A DNA stretch of 64,000 nt from Fasciola hepatica (taxonomy: Eukaryota; Platyhelminthes; Trematoda; Plagiorchiida; Fasciolidae): NCBI GenBank assembly GCA_948099385.1, contig CANUEZ040000198.1, positions 4,664,501-4,728,500 of the forward strand, in the 5' to 3' direction. Position numbers and translations under genes: made by a program. Positions 50,232 to 62,474 of this stretch are shown here, in pieces. Under the pieces are notes generated by a model. It was given only the letters and a program-made list of their open reading frames with translations. It was not told the DNA's origin and did not search any database. Each line of letters starts with the position of its first letter. Position 1 is the first letter of the stretch.

Positions 50232-50918
50232 TCTGGTTATGGTCCAGTTGGGTATTTGTGGATTCGATGTGACTGTGGACATGTTTACCTTTTCACGGTG
50301 GAAAAACCCCAAGTGGCACAGTGCACATTTCTCACCATGCCGCGACCTGAATTAGTTGCGGCTGTTCCTGGAACACGGTTATGAACAACAATACTCACGA
50401 GATACAAATGCATATAGATCGTCTTGTTCCATAGACGAATCCCACCATTGTTTTGCAGCGAATAAATAATGCCAGTGCCATTCGTTTCCATTCGTTGTGG
50501 CCAACAGAATTGCTCTCATGGAGAACTGTACATCACACCGTAGGTGGCGATACGTTCCGATCGATGGGAATCCAGCGGACATTCATGGAGAAACCACCCT
50601 TAGTAAAAGGTATACGAAGTGTCGATTTCAGGTGCAATATTTGGTCTGTGCCAGCTGGAAAGAATGAGGACAAGGGTATTCACCAACGTTGCAATTGTGC
50701 CACAAATGGTTATTGCTTTACACGGGATTTACGCATCGATGAATACGTTTTGCTCCCAGGTGGAAACAGTCATAGGGGATCCAGCCAAAAGGAGTTATCG
50801 CGAACTAATTCCAGGGGCCGATGGACACGTTCATCAAGTGGCGGTCCATACCAGTGATGAAAATCGCTGTCGAGATGTTCGATCCGTTGGCATACGAGAA
50901 GTAATCGAATTGAAGTGA
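50232..50918 (+). mobile_element. BEL/Pao remnant: RNase H joined to integrase C-terminus (copy D)
   Basis: The first part matches the Pao RNase H region at 10240-10640: a GYGP start, the IPRPELVAV-like stretch in another frame at about 50343-50372, and a GGDTFRSMGIQRTF reading whose shifted frame is WRYVPIDGN. At about 50615 this passes directly into the integrase C-terminal tail (DEYVLLPGGNSHRGSSQK in one frame, LIPGADGHVHQVAVHTSD in the next). The whole catalytic integrase core is absent. The same join exists at 37 kb but is interrupted there by R1, so the deletion came first. Confidence 0.85.
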
Positions 50919-51948
50919 TAGAATGAAAATAAGCAGTTTTCTCGATGAAATGTGAACTCTGCCTTCGACTAAAAAATAGCTTTCTTAGTTAGTCGCAATT
51001 AACGTCAAAGTATCTTTTGGGCAGGCGTTCAAATTGTTTTTGGTTGTTGAACGGGCAATCACCACATACAGTGTCAAAGAACTTCCCCAACTTGAGCCAG
51101 GCAAATCGTCTGTCGTTGAATCATATTATGTGAAACTGCATTCTGCATTGATCTTGGAATCGTACAGAATAGAGATTGGATCCTATGTTCCAAATCATCC
51201 GGGTTCTCGGCCTTGTGGTCCTCAACTTATCTTTCAACACAACCACCGAGGAAATATTCCATTTGAGCTAGATTCGCAGGTCCTGGAGACTACGGTATAC
51301 GTCCTTTTTCGTCCGATCCAATGCAAAGGGGACTTCCAGTCGAGCCACTGGGCTTAGTCCCTAGAAAACATATTTTTGTAGCGAGATCAACCTTTGTTCA
51401 TTTGCTTACCGCCCCAACTTATCCGAAGGCTTGTTGCCCATTCCGATATCCAGTTGACCGTTTCATGTTGGGCTGCATGCCATCGGTCGCAATCCAGCTC
51501 CGATTTTCCTAATGATCTATCAACTCCACGCACAACTGAACTACCCAGATTTGAATCTCCTAAATGCATCGGGGAAATTCAGACACCGACCTTCAACGAT
51601 ATTCTTACGTCATTTGTGTGCACGAGTTGCTTTGCTTCACAGTTATAGTCTCATCTTAATGGTGTTTCAAGTCAATTTTGTACTATTATCCAGATACAAT
51701 TTCATACTAATCAGAGCGTGGCCTTTTCTTTCGAATTGGAAAACTCAAGCAATTCCTTTCTGTAAGTCGCGCATGTATTGAACTTCACCGTAAATCGGGT
51801 GTATTAGGGCGATCATTGACTTGAGTTATCGACCACATGGCCTGAACCTGAGATAAGGCAGTTAGTACCACTCTGCACGATAAGTAAAGAAGAGCTAAAC
51901 TGCCATCTTATTCTTCTCCTGCTTCAGGGACACAAGTGATCAGAATTT
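50624..51948. repeat. Near-identical block, copy D (partner at 37617-38942)
   Basis: See the partner. The offset is constant at about 13,007 bases with few indels. The left limit is the R1 insertion site in the other copy. The right limit is near GATCAGAATTTT, after which copy C runs into R2 and copy D into the second half of R3. Confidence 0.85.
51035..51600 (-). mobile_element. IS630/Tc1/mariner-type transposase remnant (copy D)
   Basis: Almost identical to copy C and equally damaged. It is recognisable by homology to the better preserved frame of copy A (FLGGYVE and the NLDELxxRI helix). Confidence 0.65.
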
Positions 51949-52187
51949 TTGAATCTTTCGGAATCCTTCGAACACCGTGTCTACTGTTTGGAATGAATAC
52001 ACTTTATGAATCATTCCGTAAATGGATCAAATGGGCTACGTGGTAACTACAAAAAATGTCTTGTTTGATGCTGCTGTACTGGTTTGTCCCTGAAAAAATT
52101 ATTTTATTAGTGAATCAAGCGCTAGCTGGAGTAGAAACGTTTTGCGAGTGAGGCATTTCCATTTCATGAGGTGAACAGATAGCGGAT
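51765..52187. repeat. Repeat R3, copy 2
   Basis: Partner of 48090-48470. Here it overlaps the right end of the near-identical copy D block (its first 180 bases) and continues beyond it. Confidence 0.6.
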
Positions 52188-52400
52188 CAGGTGTCGTCTC
52201 GCATGCAGAAGGTGCCACTGGTCTTTACTAACCTCCCTCATCAGTGATGCTGGCATGATATCCTGAGGTTCATCACCGGTCGAGTATGCACCGTCACAGG
52301 TAATTTCGTTCGTTTTTATAGTTCAGAAACACGAACGTTGGGGTATATGTTAAACCGAAATTATCGGTGTTTGATCATCAATCCCTCCGTTCCATTGGTA

Positions 52401-52439
<39 letters not shown>

Positions 52440-52835
52440 TTCTTTCATCCTACTCAAAGAAGAATATCATACGTTAACTGGCATTGTCTGCCAGTACCCA
52501 AATCTCTCCTGCCATGGCTTGCATCTGTAATATTGTGTGTTTATCTGTACTCACGCGTGCATGCAATCGAGTAAATCCGATGCGAGCAACTGGATGTTTC
52601 AGTCGAAAAAGGCGAGGTATCAACATTCCTTTCGATGTTTTTTATTGCCTAGGTAATGGGAAATAAAATTTGCACAGTTTTGTTTGCAGCTATCAATAAG
52701 AGACACAAAGCGATAAATTTGAAGAAGAGATTCTACATGCAATCTTTCAAGCTCTAACACATCTTTATGGTAAGGACTCGCTCGAGCTAAGAAATTCAGT
52801 AGTATATTTAGTTGTGCATTTCCTATATTCTGACC
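52188..52835. other. Unassigned, with an AT microsatellite
   Basis: Apart from the dinucleotide run no feature is recognised. The frame 52484-52666 ends near a TAG|GTAATG donor-like site but has no domain. Confidence 0.35.
52403..52436. repeat. (AT)17 microsatellite
   Basis: Seventeen perfect AT units, the longest simple repeat in the window. It is likely polymorphic in length. Confidence 0.98.
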
Positions 52836-52839
52836 ATAG

Positions 52840-53100
52840 TGTACAAATTATTCAAAGAAGATCAAATATCCCGAGAAATAGGGTAACGAGCACAAGCAGG
52901 CAGGCAAGGGGCAAACAAGTATACGCGACTGGATTAAGAGAGGCATGCACACTAGCTGGAGGACTACCTCTAGTTGTTAAACCCCCAAGGGAGATGACAA
53001 TTCCCGCGCTATGCAATGGTAATGTCCGGTCACTATTTGGTAAACTGGTATTTAGCGTGGACAGCCTTGTGACCCGTATCCAAGATTTTCGGTAAAACAA
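52840..53100 (+). mobile_element. Possible start of a LINE endonuclease
   Basis: The 93-codon frame 52814-53095 ends with a proline-rich KPPREMTIPALCNGNVRSL (about 52978-53034). This resembles the opening of CR1/Jockey-type ORF2 proteins, where a short basic and proline-rich leader is followed by an N-x-NVRSLxxK motif. The following endonuclease core could not be read in 53100-53580, so the assignment rests on one motif. Confidence 0.35.
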
Positions 53101-53589
53101 TAGTTTGAATACAGGCCTTATCTCCCTGGGAACTTTGAGTGCTTTCTACAATACAGAACACAATACAAGGTGAGGACAGCCTCTGATGTTGTAACGCACA
53201 TCAAATCCGACTGATCTGGTAGATCTGAAATTGTTTTCGATTTCTTGCCAGACGGTTTTGACTGTGATCAGCAGTCTGTGTATGGCTCCCTTTTTCTCCC
53301 AGAGAAACATAAACCTGTTTCTTGACGTTTTCATGCCTATCCTGATTCCATCGCTGTCCAAAAAAATGATAGAACGACTGGATTACGTTGCATTGACCAC
53401 GATATGCACCCGTTTGTAAACCGATAATCGTAACCACCCTAATTAGTAACAGATGTTAGAAGATACCACCATTTTCTGTTAGATATGATCTATTTTTGCT
53501 GTAACGATCACTCCGATGCTTTCAAACCACAGTCACGGAGTTCGTTTTAATTCATGAAGATTACTTATACAACTTATACAACAACCTAT

Positions 53590-54480
53590 CAACCAAGTCA
53601 AAGGTTCTCCAGATCTTAAATGGTTTTGAGTTGGGCCAACCCAATCCTGCAACATCATCTTGAAAAACGCATACCGATCATTGTTACACAGTTATTCATG
53701 CTGCTCATAAAAGCTTGCAACTGACCTGGATCTTCATAATGGAGAACGATGTCACTCGCACCACAATCATCACCTGAAAGAAGTGCTGTTTCTAGGGCTG
53801 TATCAATCACTAAGGTAAAGAGAAAGGGAGAGGGGTGTACTCTCGATGAACACCAATTCTCGTGGTGAACTCTGGTGAAGGAGAACCGTAAACCCTAACT
53901 TAGCCTCGGCTGTTCACATAAAGACATTTCATGGTGGAACCGAATTTCTCTGGTACACCCTTCAACAACAGGCAAAGTCAGAGAACTTTGTGGTCAACTG
54001 AGTCTAAGATCACTTAGAGATCAAGAAGAAGGAGTCTATTTGGCCTACTAAATATGTGCCTGTGTTCGAAAATTTGTCGGAGAGTAAAGATATGATCAAC
54101 ACAACATCGATCAAGTCTAAACCCATCTTGATTCTTGCTCGGGCACTGTTCCCGAGTGATTGATGAGTAGTGGGGAATGCTAAATGCAAGTATTACAGAT
54201 GTGATGCTAACCAAACTTACTCACGGGTGGTTACCACAAGAAGAATCACCATCCTTCTTGTTAATTGGCCCAATGATAATATCACTCCAACTCTTTGGAA
54301 CTTGTTCCCAGTGACCTTCGGAATCAACTCCAGTACCAATTATGATCCATCATCCTCGAAAGTAGACATGGGCAACTCATCCGGTCAAGCAGTCTCGTGT
54401 CATTTAGGTGGCCTAGCCCAAAAAAAACCTCCGAATCTGACAGAGGACTGGTATCTACAACCAGAGTTAGAGCTATGACG
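53590..54480 (-). mobile_element. RTE-like LINE remnant, RT core (copy 3)
   Basis: Read from high to low coordinates on the minus strand: a KKDGDSSCGNH segment near 54270-54235 (the KKGDxxxCxNYRGISL motif of RT block 1), then in the frame 54214-54014 NQDGFRLDRCCVDHIFTLRQ at 54133-54074 and EHRH. Next comes LDSVDHKVL, where the motif-A Asp is retained, and a YGSPSPEFTT segment near 53870. A reading like the palm end with LHYEDPGQLQAF is near 53740-53710. The part 53910-53590 matches 28160-27840. Several stops are present. The family is the same as at 27.4, 33.4 and 60 kb. Confidence 0.85.
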
Positions 54481-57225
54481 TTTCTTAACAAGCCTGACGG
54501 AGATTAGGGCCAATTGAACTGCTTTCTTTAAATGCTTCTGCCAACGGACTAAACGTAGCTCCTGAATGTGAGTCAGTCAGCCCTTTGTCTCTTAGAGCAG
54601 TTCAATAAAGTCTGGCTTTCGAAGACGAGTGTTTCAGTTTAGTCGGATAAGACTGCATCTGCCGCCAATCTCTGCAGCTTTTTCCACCTCCCTGTACTTT
54701 GCAGTCCACCACTACTAAAGGCCGTTTATCAGGCTTCGAATCAGTTAGCGTTTAAGGCACCTCTGTGTTCCATCATATATGGTATCCGGAGAAATCGATC
54801 GGCGAGCATCTCACAGCTCAACTGAGCGTGCAGATATCCATCGCTTCTGTGAGTAGCTGGTTGTTGTATCATGGGCAGGAGTAGCATCCTCAATTAGATC
54901 CCGCTGGACTTTGCTTATTACTCATCTGGTTCCTTTGCATTTCACTTCATCGACACTCACGTGAACAGTTGTGATATCGAAGGGAGTGTCAATGGCAAGA
55001 CAAGGTTCGGAAAATGTATGGGGATTCACAAAACTAATTGCATACACAGTTCTCTCTCTTCGCATCATCGAAATGCTTTCGGGCCAAATACCAAATATTG
55101 AAACACCCCATGTAGTCGTCAACCGGCTGAGATATGGAACTCACATCAAGAGGTTGCATTTCAGAAGAAATTATGGTTTGAATCCATTGCGCGACGCCAA
55201 ATATATTACCCGACAGATTGAAAAGGCTGAACCCGCACAGAACTACTGAGAAGTGAGAACTTCAAGAACGCATATAATGTTCAAAAGAGCAGAGAAATAC
55301 GAACTGTGTTTCCCGAAGAAACGATGGAGATTTTTAGGCATATTATTCTTGTTGACTGCCCACAACGCAAAAATAGATTTTACTTGGATACTCTTTCCGT
55401 ATCCACTGAGTCAAACGTCTGACCCAGAAGATAGTGGGGCGCTAACCCAACACGAGATACTGACCGAAGCACCCTTGAAGGAACTTCTTCTGGTCTGTTG
55501 TGTGAGGTCTGCTGGTTGCAAGTATTCTGTCTCGTCTCAACTGATGCTCCGATGGTTGTCGAGGTAACGTAGTGCAGCTTACTACTCAAACAGACAGGTG
55601 GTCCACGCATAGTAGGATGGACTAGTGAAAGCGGATGATATGGGAACAGCTTGGTGAGGTCCACCCGATCCTGCACTGTCCCTGTTCGGAGGTCACCAAT
55701 GTGCAACTCATTGTCACCCCCAAACTACAGAATTTCGGTTTACAAGCGATTGAGTGAAAAACAGATACCCTTACATTCGGTCACCCATGTTTTGGTTTTT
55801 TTTGAAAGCTGGTAGTTTCAACTTACTGGGCGAAAGCTGTGTGTATCCTAGTTTTGAGTCCAACTGATTCCGTTGCGGAAGCTGACCAATAGTACATCGT
55901 TTTATTGGAAAGAATGCAAACTCGTACATAACAGTTAAAATCAGTCAGTTGAATGAAATATGAAATGAGTAATTGATACTGTTCTTGCTGAGAAGAACTC
56001 CACAATTTATCTTACAGAGGGTTTTGACCACACGAATGTTGAAGACAGCTGGTGATTTTCCACCTATTACAAGTTTCAACAAAGTTAGATCGAAGCGCTT
56101 ATTTATACTCCAATATTCTTGAGAGAAATACAGACGAATACGGACTTATCCATTTGGAACAGCTTGGTTATCCACTAAATACTAAATTAAAGTGCAAGCA
56201 ATGAATGAAATCAATCGTAAATTCTCGCAATTTCAAAGCAGTTTAAACAGCGTAATGCATGTTGTTGAATACTGAAGACCTCTGAAGATACTCTTGACAA
56301 GAATGACCGGCAATGCATAATATGTGGTTCATGAATGGATGCTGTACTACTTCAATGCAGATTATTTCATTGAACCAATGCTGCGTGCTTCACACGATAC
56401 TGCATCACGTAGAACTCAACTACACATTGATTACCACCGAAACTCTGTAACGATTTCCAGTCTAAATGATTAGTCTCAAGTCCGACCAGCGAGAAAGAGA
56501 GAGCGAGAAAAAAAAACGTTTTCTTGTAATATATGCAACACCCATGCTGATCGGATGTGTTGTAATTGCTCCCAACCGAAACCACGTAATCCAAAATAGC
56601 AAGAATGCCAATGCTGCGGAGTAGCACAATTATTTCATTCCAGAACTGATTTGTATAAATTACCATGCATATAAGGATTTGATCAATCACATAGGGCTTC
56701 AGCTCTACCCGTCCGCGGTGATCATAATTGGTTGAGGATTCTAAACGCCATTGCGGCAACAAAAATGAACTTCGCCTTATCATGTGTGTCGCTCGCTAAA
56801 TCATCACATCTCTCCTCCTTCAAGAGCTTCTAGTTATTTTGGCTCTCCTCCTGGTGGATATGGCTCGGCCGCTGTGGCCGTCATTTCGTTTGGAGGAATA
56901 AATGGATCCTTGTTGTCGGTGACCAGTACTTAACGTGTTGCTTCTCAGCTAAGGCGGTACCGTGAAACCTGGATTACAAACAAGTTGTTTGGTAAACTGA
57001 TCAGGAATACTTCTAACCATTTGAAATGGGAGTCACTCAGTACACGGGCTTGATTTTCGTTCACGAATGAGACAAAAAGTCTGCGTGAAACCTCTGCCTC
57101 CGGACTACGGGTTCATTGCCACAGTGCAATTGTCCGCATCCAATTTCGGCTACCAACACATCTGTCAAGCCAGTGACTTCATTTTATTCACACCCAAGTG
57201 GCCTGAAAGCAGTGCAACCAAACAA
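54481..57225. other. No recognisable feature
   Basis: Plus-strand frames at 54971-55249 and 55253-55567 are adjacent and together nearly 600 bases, but they resemble no family. The minus-strand frame 56783-56367 (138 codons) has a hydrophobic middle segment and nothing else of note. This could include host introns. Confidence 0.4.
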
Positions 57226-57229
57226 CAAC

Positions 57230-58190
57230 AACAATCATGCACTAGCCAGATCAATTTTTCAGGAACACTTGCTATCGAGCATGCATTTCCGGCAGTTCTT
57301 CGGTTCCACCGTGGTTGCCGAGCATCTGTTTGAGCATGGATTCAAGAATAGTCGCTGGTTACCGCATCACTTACCATCGCCACCACAATCGGAGTCACCC
57401 AAGTGGATTGAGACACAATCACAATGACACCGTCTGGTTCCATTTGGAATAGCATCTTCAGAACACAACTGCTGGAGAACAACCTGATCCACCGGAATAC
57501 CGAGTGACTTTCGAATTGTTGTCTACGCGGGGCTTCCAACCTAAAATCAAGGGACTGTCTATGGAAATCGGGAAGCGTATCAGGATATATTCACTTTCCA
57601 AACGAGCCATCAATGTAGTCTCGCGCAACAGTGGAAGTCGACGATGAGTCACAACGTGAATGAGCACATCAGTGTGTTATATAGGTACACTGGGTAGAGT
57701 CATTACAAATACGGATTTCCGAATAATGGACAAGCGGCTCCTGATACTCAACATGAATCGACGTCCCATGTTTCGGTGAAACTGGAGTGATCTGTACACG
57801 ATTCACTCGAAATCTTCAGTGTGTATATCGGATTGTCATCGTTTTTCGGATCTTTAGAGGTAGCAATCGTCACATTGCACTGTGATTAGCGGTACACCTT
57901 GCGAATAGGACCTTTCAACCACAAGAACAGCATACTGCATGACGGATGTGGCACGTGGAGCGTAGGCGGATTTGCACTGGGTTTGTGTTAGGGAGTCATC
58001 TCTTTGATCGGCTGTGAAACGGGCTGACAAACGTATTGGAAGTACAGTACGGACTGTTCAGCCGTCTTATCGAGTACGTCAACGGATTGCTCGCGCGTCA
58101 ACCGGGCCTCGGCAAACGTGAGGTAGGTCATCAGCAGAAGTTTCATCTGCCGCCTCGGTGACGCATATCGGCAATGAGGAGTCTTTTTCA
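57230..58190 (-). mobile_element. Gypsy (Ty3-type) LTR retrotransposon remnant (copy 2)
   Basis: Related to 30640-31480. On the minus strand a gag C-terminal piece at 58191-57988 contains LTFAEARLTREQSVDVLDK, a segment like those just before the zinc knuckle of flatworm Gypsy gag. The knuckle itself is mostly lost. Protease sequence follows in frame 57667-57458 (LPLLRETTLMARLE), then the RT start as a WVTPIVVAM segment in frame 57539-57342. Compared with copy 1 about 100 bases are deleted between protease and RT. Frames are broken. Confidence 0.8.
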
Positions 58191-59795
58191 ATTGGATCCT
58201 TGATTGGTCACCAAAGTAACACTTCTGATCTTGTGTTTTTAGTGTCGGGACGAAATCACGAACCTCCTACTGGGACCACAGACTAGAAAATGGAATTTGG
58301 CCAACGGACCGAAATTTCGTTGCTGTATAACAGAGCCTTCAAGTTGTTGAGCGGATTTGCAGCACAAGCTCTCGTGTATGCGATATTTTTAATTGGCGAA
58401 CACAATGAACGGCCCCAGCAGTCAAGAAGATTGCACTTCGGTTCTCTTTCTTCACATCCCTGTGTATGGTGCATAACAATAAAGAGTGGAGATCGTTTGA
58501 AATAGTTCAGGTGTGATACCGAGCAAGACCTTAGTGGATAACTGTCTGCTGTGAGCAGGTTGCATCGTAGACCGAGTATAGAAATGTTTTGCAACGCATG
58601 ACTGTCCAGGTTCGGAATTTCTACCAAGCTGAATATTTCCTCTCCCTCACTGTGCCATCCACTCTCGTTTGTTTCGTACTCGTATTGATCCGTACTCAAC
58701 TGACTATATTGATGCACATGCGCATACGGTCCTTTGATGTACGTGTTTGATCGTTCACATTTCTAATAAGCGCGTTTGCAGTCGCACCACTTCCGCCTCT
58801 TCACCACAGTTAAGCAAATTACCCACACGATGGCACACGCACAAAGGCAGATACACAGTTACCGGCAACGTGTGCACCAATAATATTTCTCTTTTCTGTG
58901 ACCCTGCTAACGGGACCAAGCGGAATGGGAGGTCTTGTAATTCATTGACTGACCGTGGTCTTGTAAAATGTCCTTCATAATGAGAATTGAATACACTCAG
59001 TTTGTGTGTAGTGAAGTAGTAAATAACACTGGCGACAGTGTTCCTTTCGTTGAGGCGGAGCAGTAAAGTTAGCAGGCTGTTACCAGTCATACTGGAGTTC
59101 GAATATTGCATTTATATGGTCCTGTTGTTGCACTGATTGAGTCATTGTACTCACGGAGTTCCCTCGATTTTTTTTTGAAGATCAAACACGAGCAAATCCC
59201 ACGGGAGACATTGATCCTTGCATACTACTACTTAATCGAAAGTCTAACTAATAGATTTGTTCTTGTAGGGCAAGTTAGGCTTTCTAGGCGAGGTTCAAGA
59301 GACCCTGCCAATCAATGGTTAGATGCTTTGAGAGATATGGCTAGATGCCGCGATTTGTTCGGCTATTGCATCCGCAAACTTTCTCCATCGACCTAATTCC
59401 AATAACGTGGTTTTCGTATCATACTCACTTCTCCTCCATTATTCCCTTGTGAGATTGCCGTTATGAGATAGCAATCAAAGCAACCACACACAATGCATGG
59501 TAATGGTTATCTGAACAGAACAAACCTGTATCTCATTGTATTGCATCGAGGATTCCATTAGGCTAGCAAACTCAACTATCAGTCGAATAGGAGCACAATT
59601 GATTTTTGCCACAGTGAGATGAATAGCGGGAAAATACTACTGAGAAGAAAGCCAGGTTCCGTGAGTTCACTCGATGCATTTCATTTTGTCAGATGGAAAA
59701 AGTGCTAAATTATACATTGTAGATGCGAATTGGATAGTTCCAGGGGATGCGATAAGCTCAAACACGAAAGCTGTAAATGAAAAAGAATAGGTGAC
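58191..59795. other. Unassigned; contains a 144-codon frame
   Basis: The minus-strand frame 58717-58283 is among the longest in the window. It is rich in Ser, Leu and Cys, with no domain I recognise, and lies upstream of the Gypsy gag piece, so it could be decayed gag or chance. A second minus-strand frame, 59111-58755 (118 codons), is likewise unrecognised. Confidence 0.35.
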
Positions 59796-59799
59796 GGAT

Positions 59800-60990
59800 G
59801 GTGATCAAGCGATCATCATGGAAGTCTCCAAACCCAGAGGCCTAGAATTGAAAGAAAACTTTTTGAACAATTGACTATCGGGCTTTAAGCTTCTGAAAGA
59901 AGTTAGATGAGTGTTGAATTTCATGCTGTACAAAACTAGTTTCGTCGACAGTATTACCATATCGCAGCCGACATTGTACTGCTCCGCGAGAACTGGAGTT
60001 TGTGTGTCCATGGTCGGCTGAGCCACCTATCGACCTGCTCTACTCATCACTCTGTTTTTCTTTTGAGCTCAGGTACAAGATGGCCGGCTGCTCTGCAAAG
60101 AAACGATTTTCACTCGCAACGCATATCCGATGCGTTGGGAATGAGGTGCAATAGCTTGTTGGAATCACTAACCCATGCTGCAGTCTCCACGGCTTCAGCC
60201 ACTTCGATCAAGTATCGCGTAAAATCAGGCCTAACGGAGAGCGAAGCTCCCCGTTGCAGTCTGTAGTTCTCGCCATTTCCTTATATCTGGGCTTCGTTTG
60301 TTCGGCTGAGAGCTTGGACGAGTCTTCAGAAATCCATTCTGGTAAGCGTCTTTTACTAGGATGTCCGCGTTGACTCATCCGTGGGACTTGTGAGAGCCAT
60401 CCAGTTCCAAGCGATAGACAGAATGTCACATTTCTCGATCTCATTGAATATATTTTACATACTGGCGTCGAATTCATCATCGCAATCACTGTCGAGGTTC
60501 CGGGAAGCCCCCGAGACGTGCAGAAGGAAGTCTTAGGGAAATCGGCTCCCAAGCGATCCAAAAGCTTTTGAATTTACTGATAGTATCGAATGTGACATCG
60601 TGGCTCTCAGATTGGTCTGCCTTGTCGCTACTATGAAGCTAGCAATCCGTCTCTTGTCCTGGAATATTTTTGCCCTGAGTGCCACAGTTAAGTATTTGGA
60701 CTTCTGAGAAACAAGCCATGTAGATGTTTCAATTTTAGTTCATCGGCGTCCTCATTGTGAGGCTGCCAACGTATGGTAGAATCCTTACATTCCAACAAGC
60801 TGCACAAGCCTGTTTCCGACAGTTCAGTATTCCAGTTTGTTGTCTTAACACCTCGACCATTGGAGAAGGAGAAGCGTCACTTGCCGGACAAGCCTTGGCA
60901 TGATCAGATTGCATGTTTTCCAAATTATTCATAGAGGTTCTCGGGAAACGTGTGCGTGGCGGTGTTTCCAGCACTGTTCAGGGATGTTGT
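59800..60990 (-). mobile_element. RTE-like LINE remnant, endonuclease and linker (copy 4)
   Basis: On the minus strand ACWNVRILPYVGS at 60797-60759 is the start of the AP-like endonuclease (typically SWNVRTL). It continues as NIYMACFSEVQI (CLSEVRL in intact elements), an ISLRLPSARL segment, and a CDILSIAWNWMALT stretch near 60440-60390 corresponding to the ILxGDWNAR motif. The linker follows: PEWISEDSSKLSAEQTKPRY (about 60348-60289) and KWLKPWRLQHG. It then fades out before the RT. It represents the 5' half of the family whose 3' parts lie at 27.4, 33.4 and 53.6 kb. The GDWN Asp is changed. Confidence 0.75.
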
Positions 60991-61540
60991 ATTACTCGAT
61001 TGCCCAGTCAGCAGTAGAAATTAAATTAACGGTGACTAATCCAGCCTTTATTCAGATGATCTCATTTCAGTCTTTAGACATCCAAATGCAACCCAGAGTG
61101 CAGCAGAATTGTTCCACATGAGCCGGTGGCCTGTTGTTCGGCTAATTTGCCCATTCCGGAATACCAGGTTGGGTGGGTTGGGTCGATTTACTGTGTAGCC
61201 CATGGGTCGGTAGTTCTTGTCCACCCATTAGGGAGTACCTGTCTAGGCATACCGAACGTCGTCTCTTTTCTAGAAATTAGGGCCTTAGTTACCCTCAAAC
61301 TTATTTAACGCCCTGTTTAGCGGTTCGCCGAGGTGTGGCCGCTCATGCTTGCTTCAGATTTTTGGGGACACAGGTGAGAGGTGGGAAACCGATGGAGACC
61401 AATGAAATGGAGGATGTCCTACGGGAATCGACACAACACAATGACGCTACCTCCCAAGAATTACCTATTATTCCATCGAAAAAATTTATTCCCAAATTCT
61501 ATCGGGCTAGAATCAAATACCACGAAAATCAAAAGTAAAT
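60991..61540. other. Possible 5' region of the adjacent LINE
   Basis: A locally more GC-rich stretch (about 61120-61400) directly 5' of the minus-strand LINE endonuclease. Position suggests LINE 5' UTR. The plus-strand frames 61126-61308 and 61335-61538 have no recognisable domain. Confidence 0.3.
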
Positions 61541-62470
61541 AATTTTACTTATGGCCATCAGTGAAAAAGCTGTCCATCAATGACCAGCCGGTAGAGTGCG
61601 TTCCATCAATATCGTCTAAAGGCTCTACGTTGCCTCCGATCGATCAGCTTTGATACATGATATATTCATGAAGCCGCCTCGTCGTCTAGTAGGAGACACT
61701 TGCGTGTAAGTAAGGTAAAGAAAGGAATAAGTGTATCGATGTATTGATAGAAATGTGCTTCCCTTTATTCACCCAGTTTTAGACCATCGTTTGTCGTTTA
61801 TCAAGATATGCCTGGACTGGAATTTGAAACTACTCTCAAAGTACAATCATGTTATTCGCTGTCATGATTGAAAAGGATGAATGACATATATAGTTCCACA
61901 AGAAGATGCCCAAGAAAACGTGTGTTCCTGCCGCCCCATAACGTCTTAAGTTCGAATTAGCCAGGGAAGTTCCGAGTGGTATTCGACTGTGCGGCTGTTC
62001 GTGAGAGCATTTCACTCAACGAAGTCCTAACACAAGTACCTGATCCAACTGATCATTTGTTAGGAGTAGCCGTCAGGTTCGTTGATATGTCATAGCTCTT
62101 TTAACTCGAATTGAATAGATATTCCAGCAAATTAGGTTTCCAAAGTGTTACAGGATATCTATAGGCTTCCTTCACTGGTCAGATTACGATGTGAGAAGTA
62201 GTGCGATTGTTTACGAAAAGAAGGCTCATCCGTCTGGCACTAGTTATTCATCGTGTTGTGCCAAGCTGTCCTTAAGAAGAGCTGCCGAGGACAGCAACCT
62301 TGACTTTTTTCATTAGCATTATCTCCGATGACTAATAACTTTTGTGTGGATGGTTCATTGTTCTCGCTGTCGTATGACGAGTAAGCCTTCACATGACGAA
62401 GGATTTCCTACGATGACTCAAACAGATAGACAACACCTAACAGAATGTGTGTCGTAAGGACCCAGACTAT
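61541..62470. other. No recognisable feature
   Basis: About 930 bases with short frames only and no repeat partner seen. Confidence 0.4.
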
Positions 62471-62474
62471 GAGC

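Noticed and set aside
58283..58717. 144-codon minus-strand frame
   Set aside because: No domain, no repeat partner and no splice context; length alone is not enough in a window with hundreds of chance frames.
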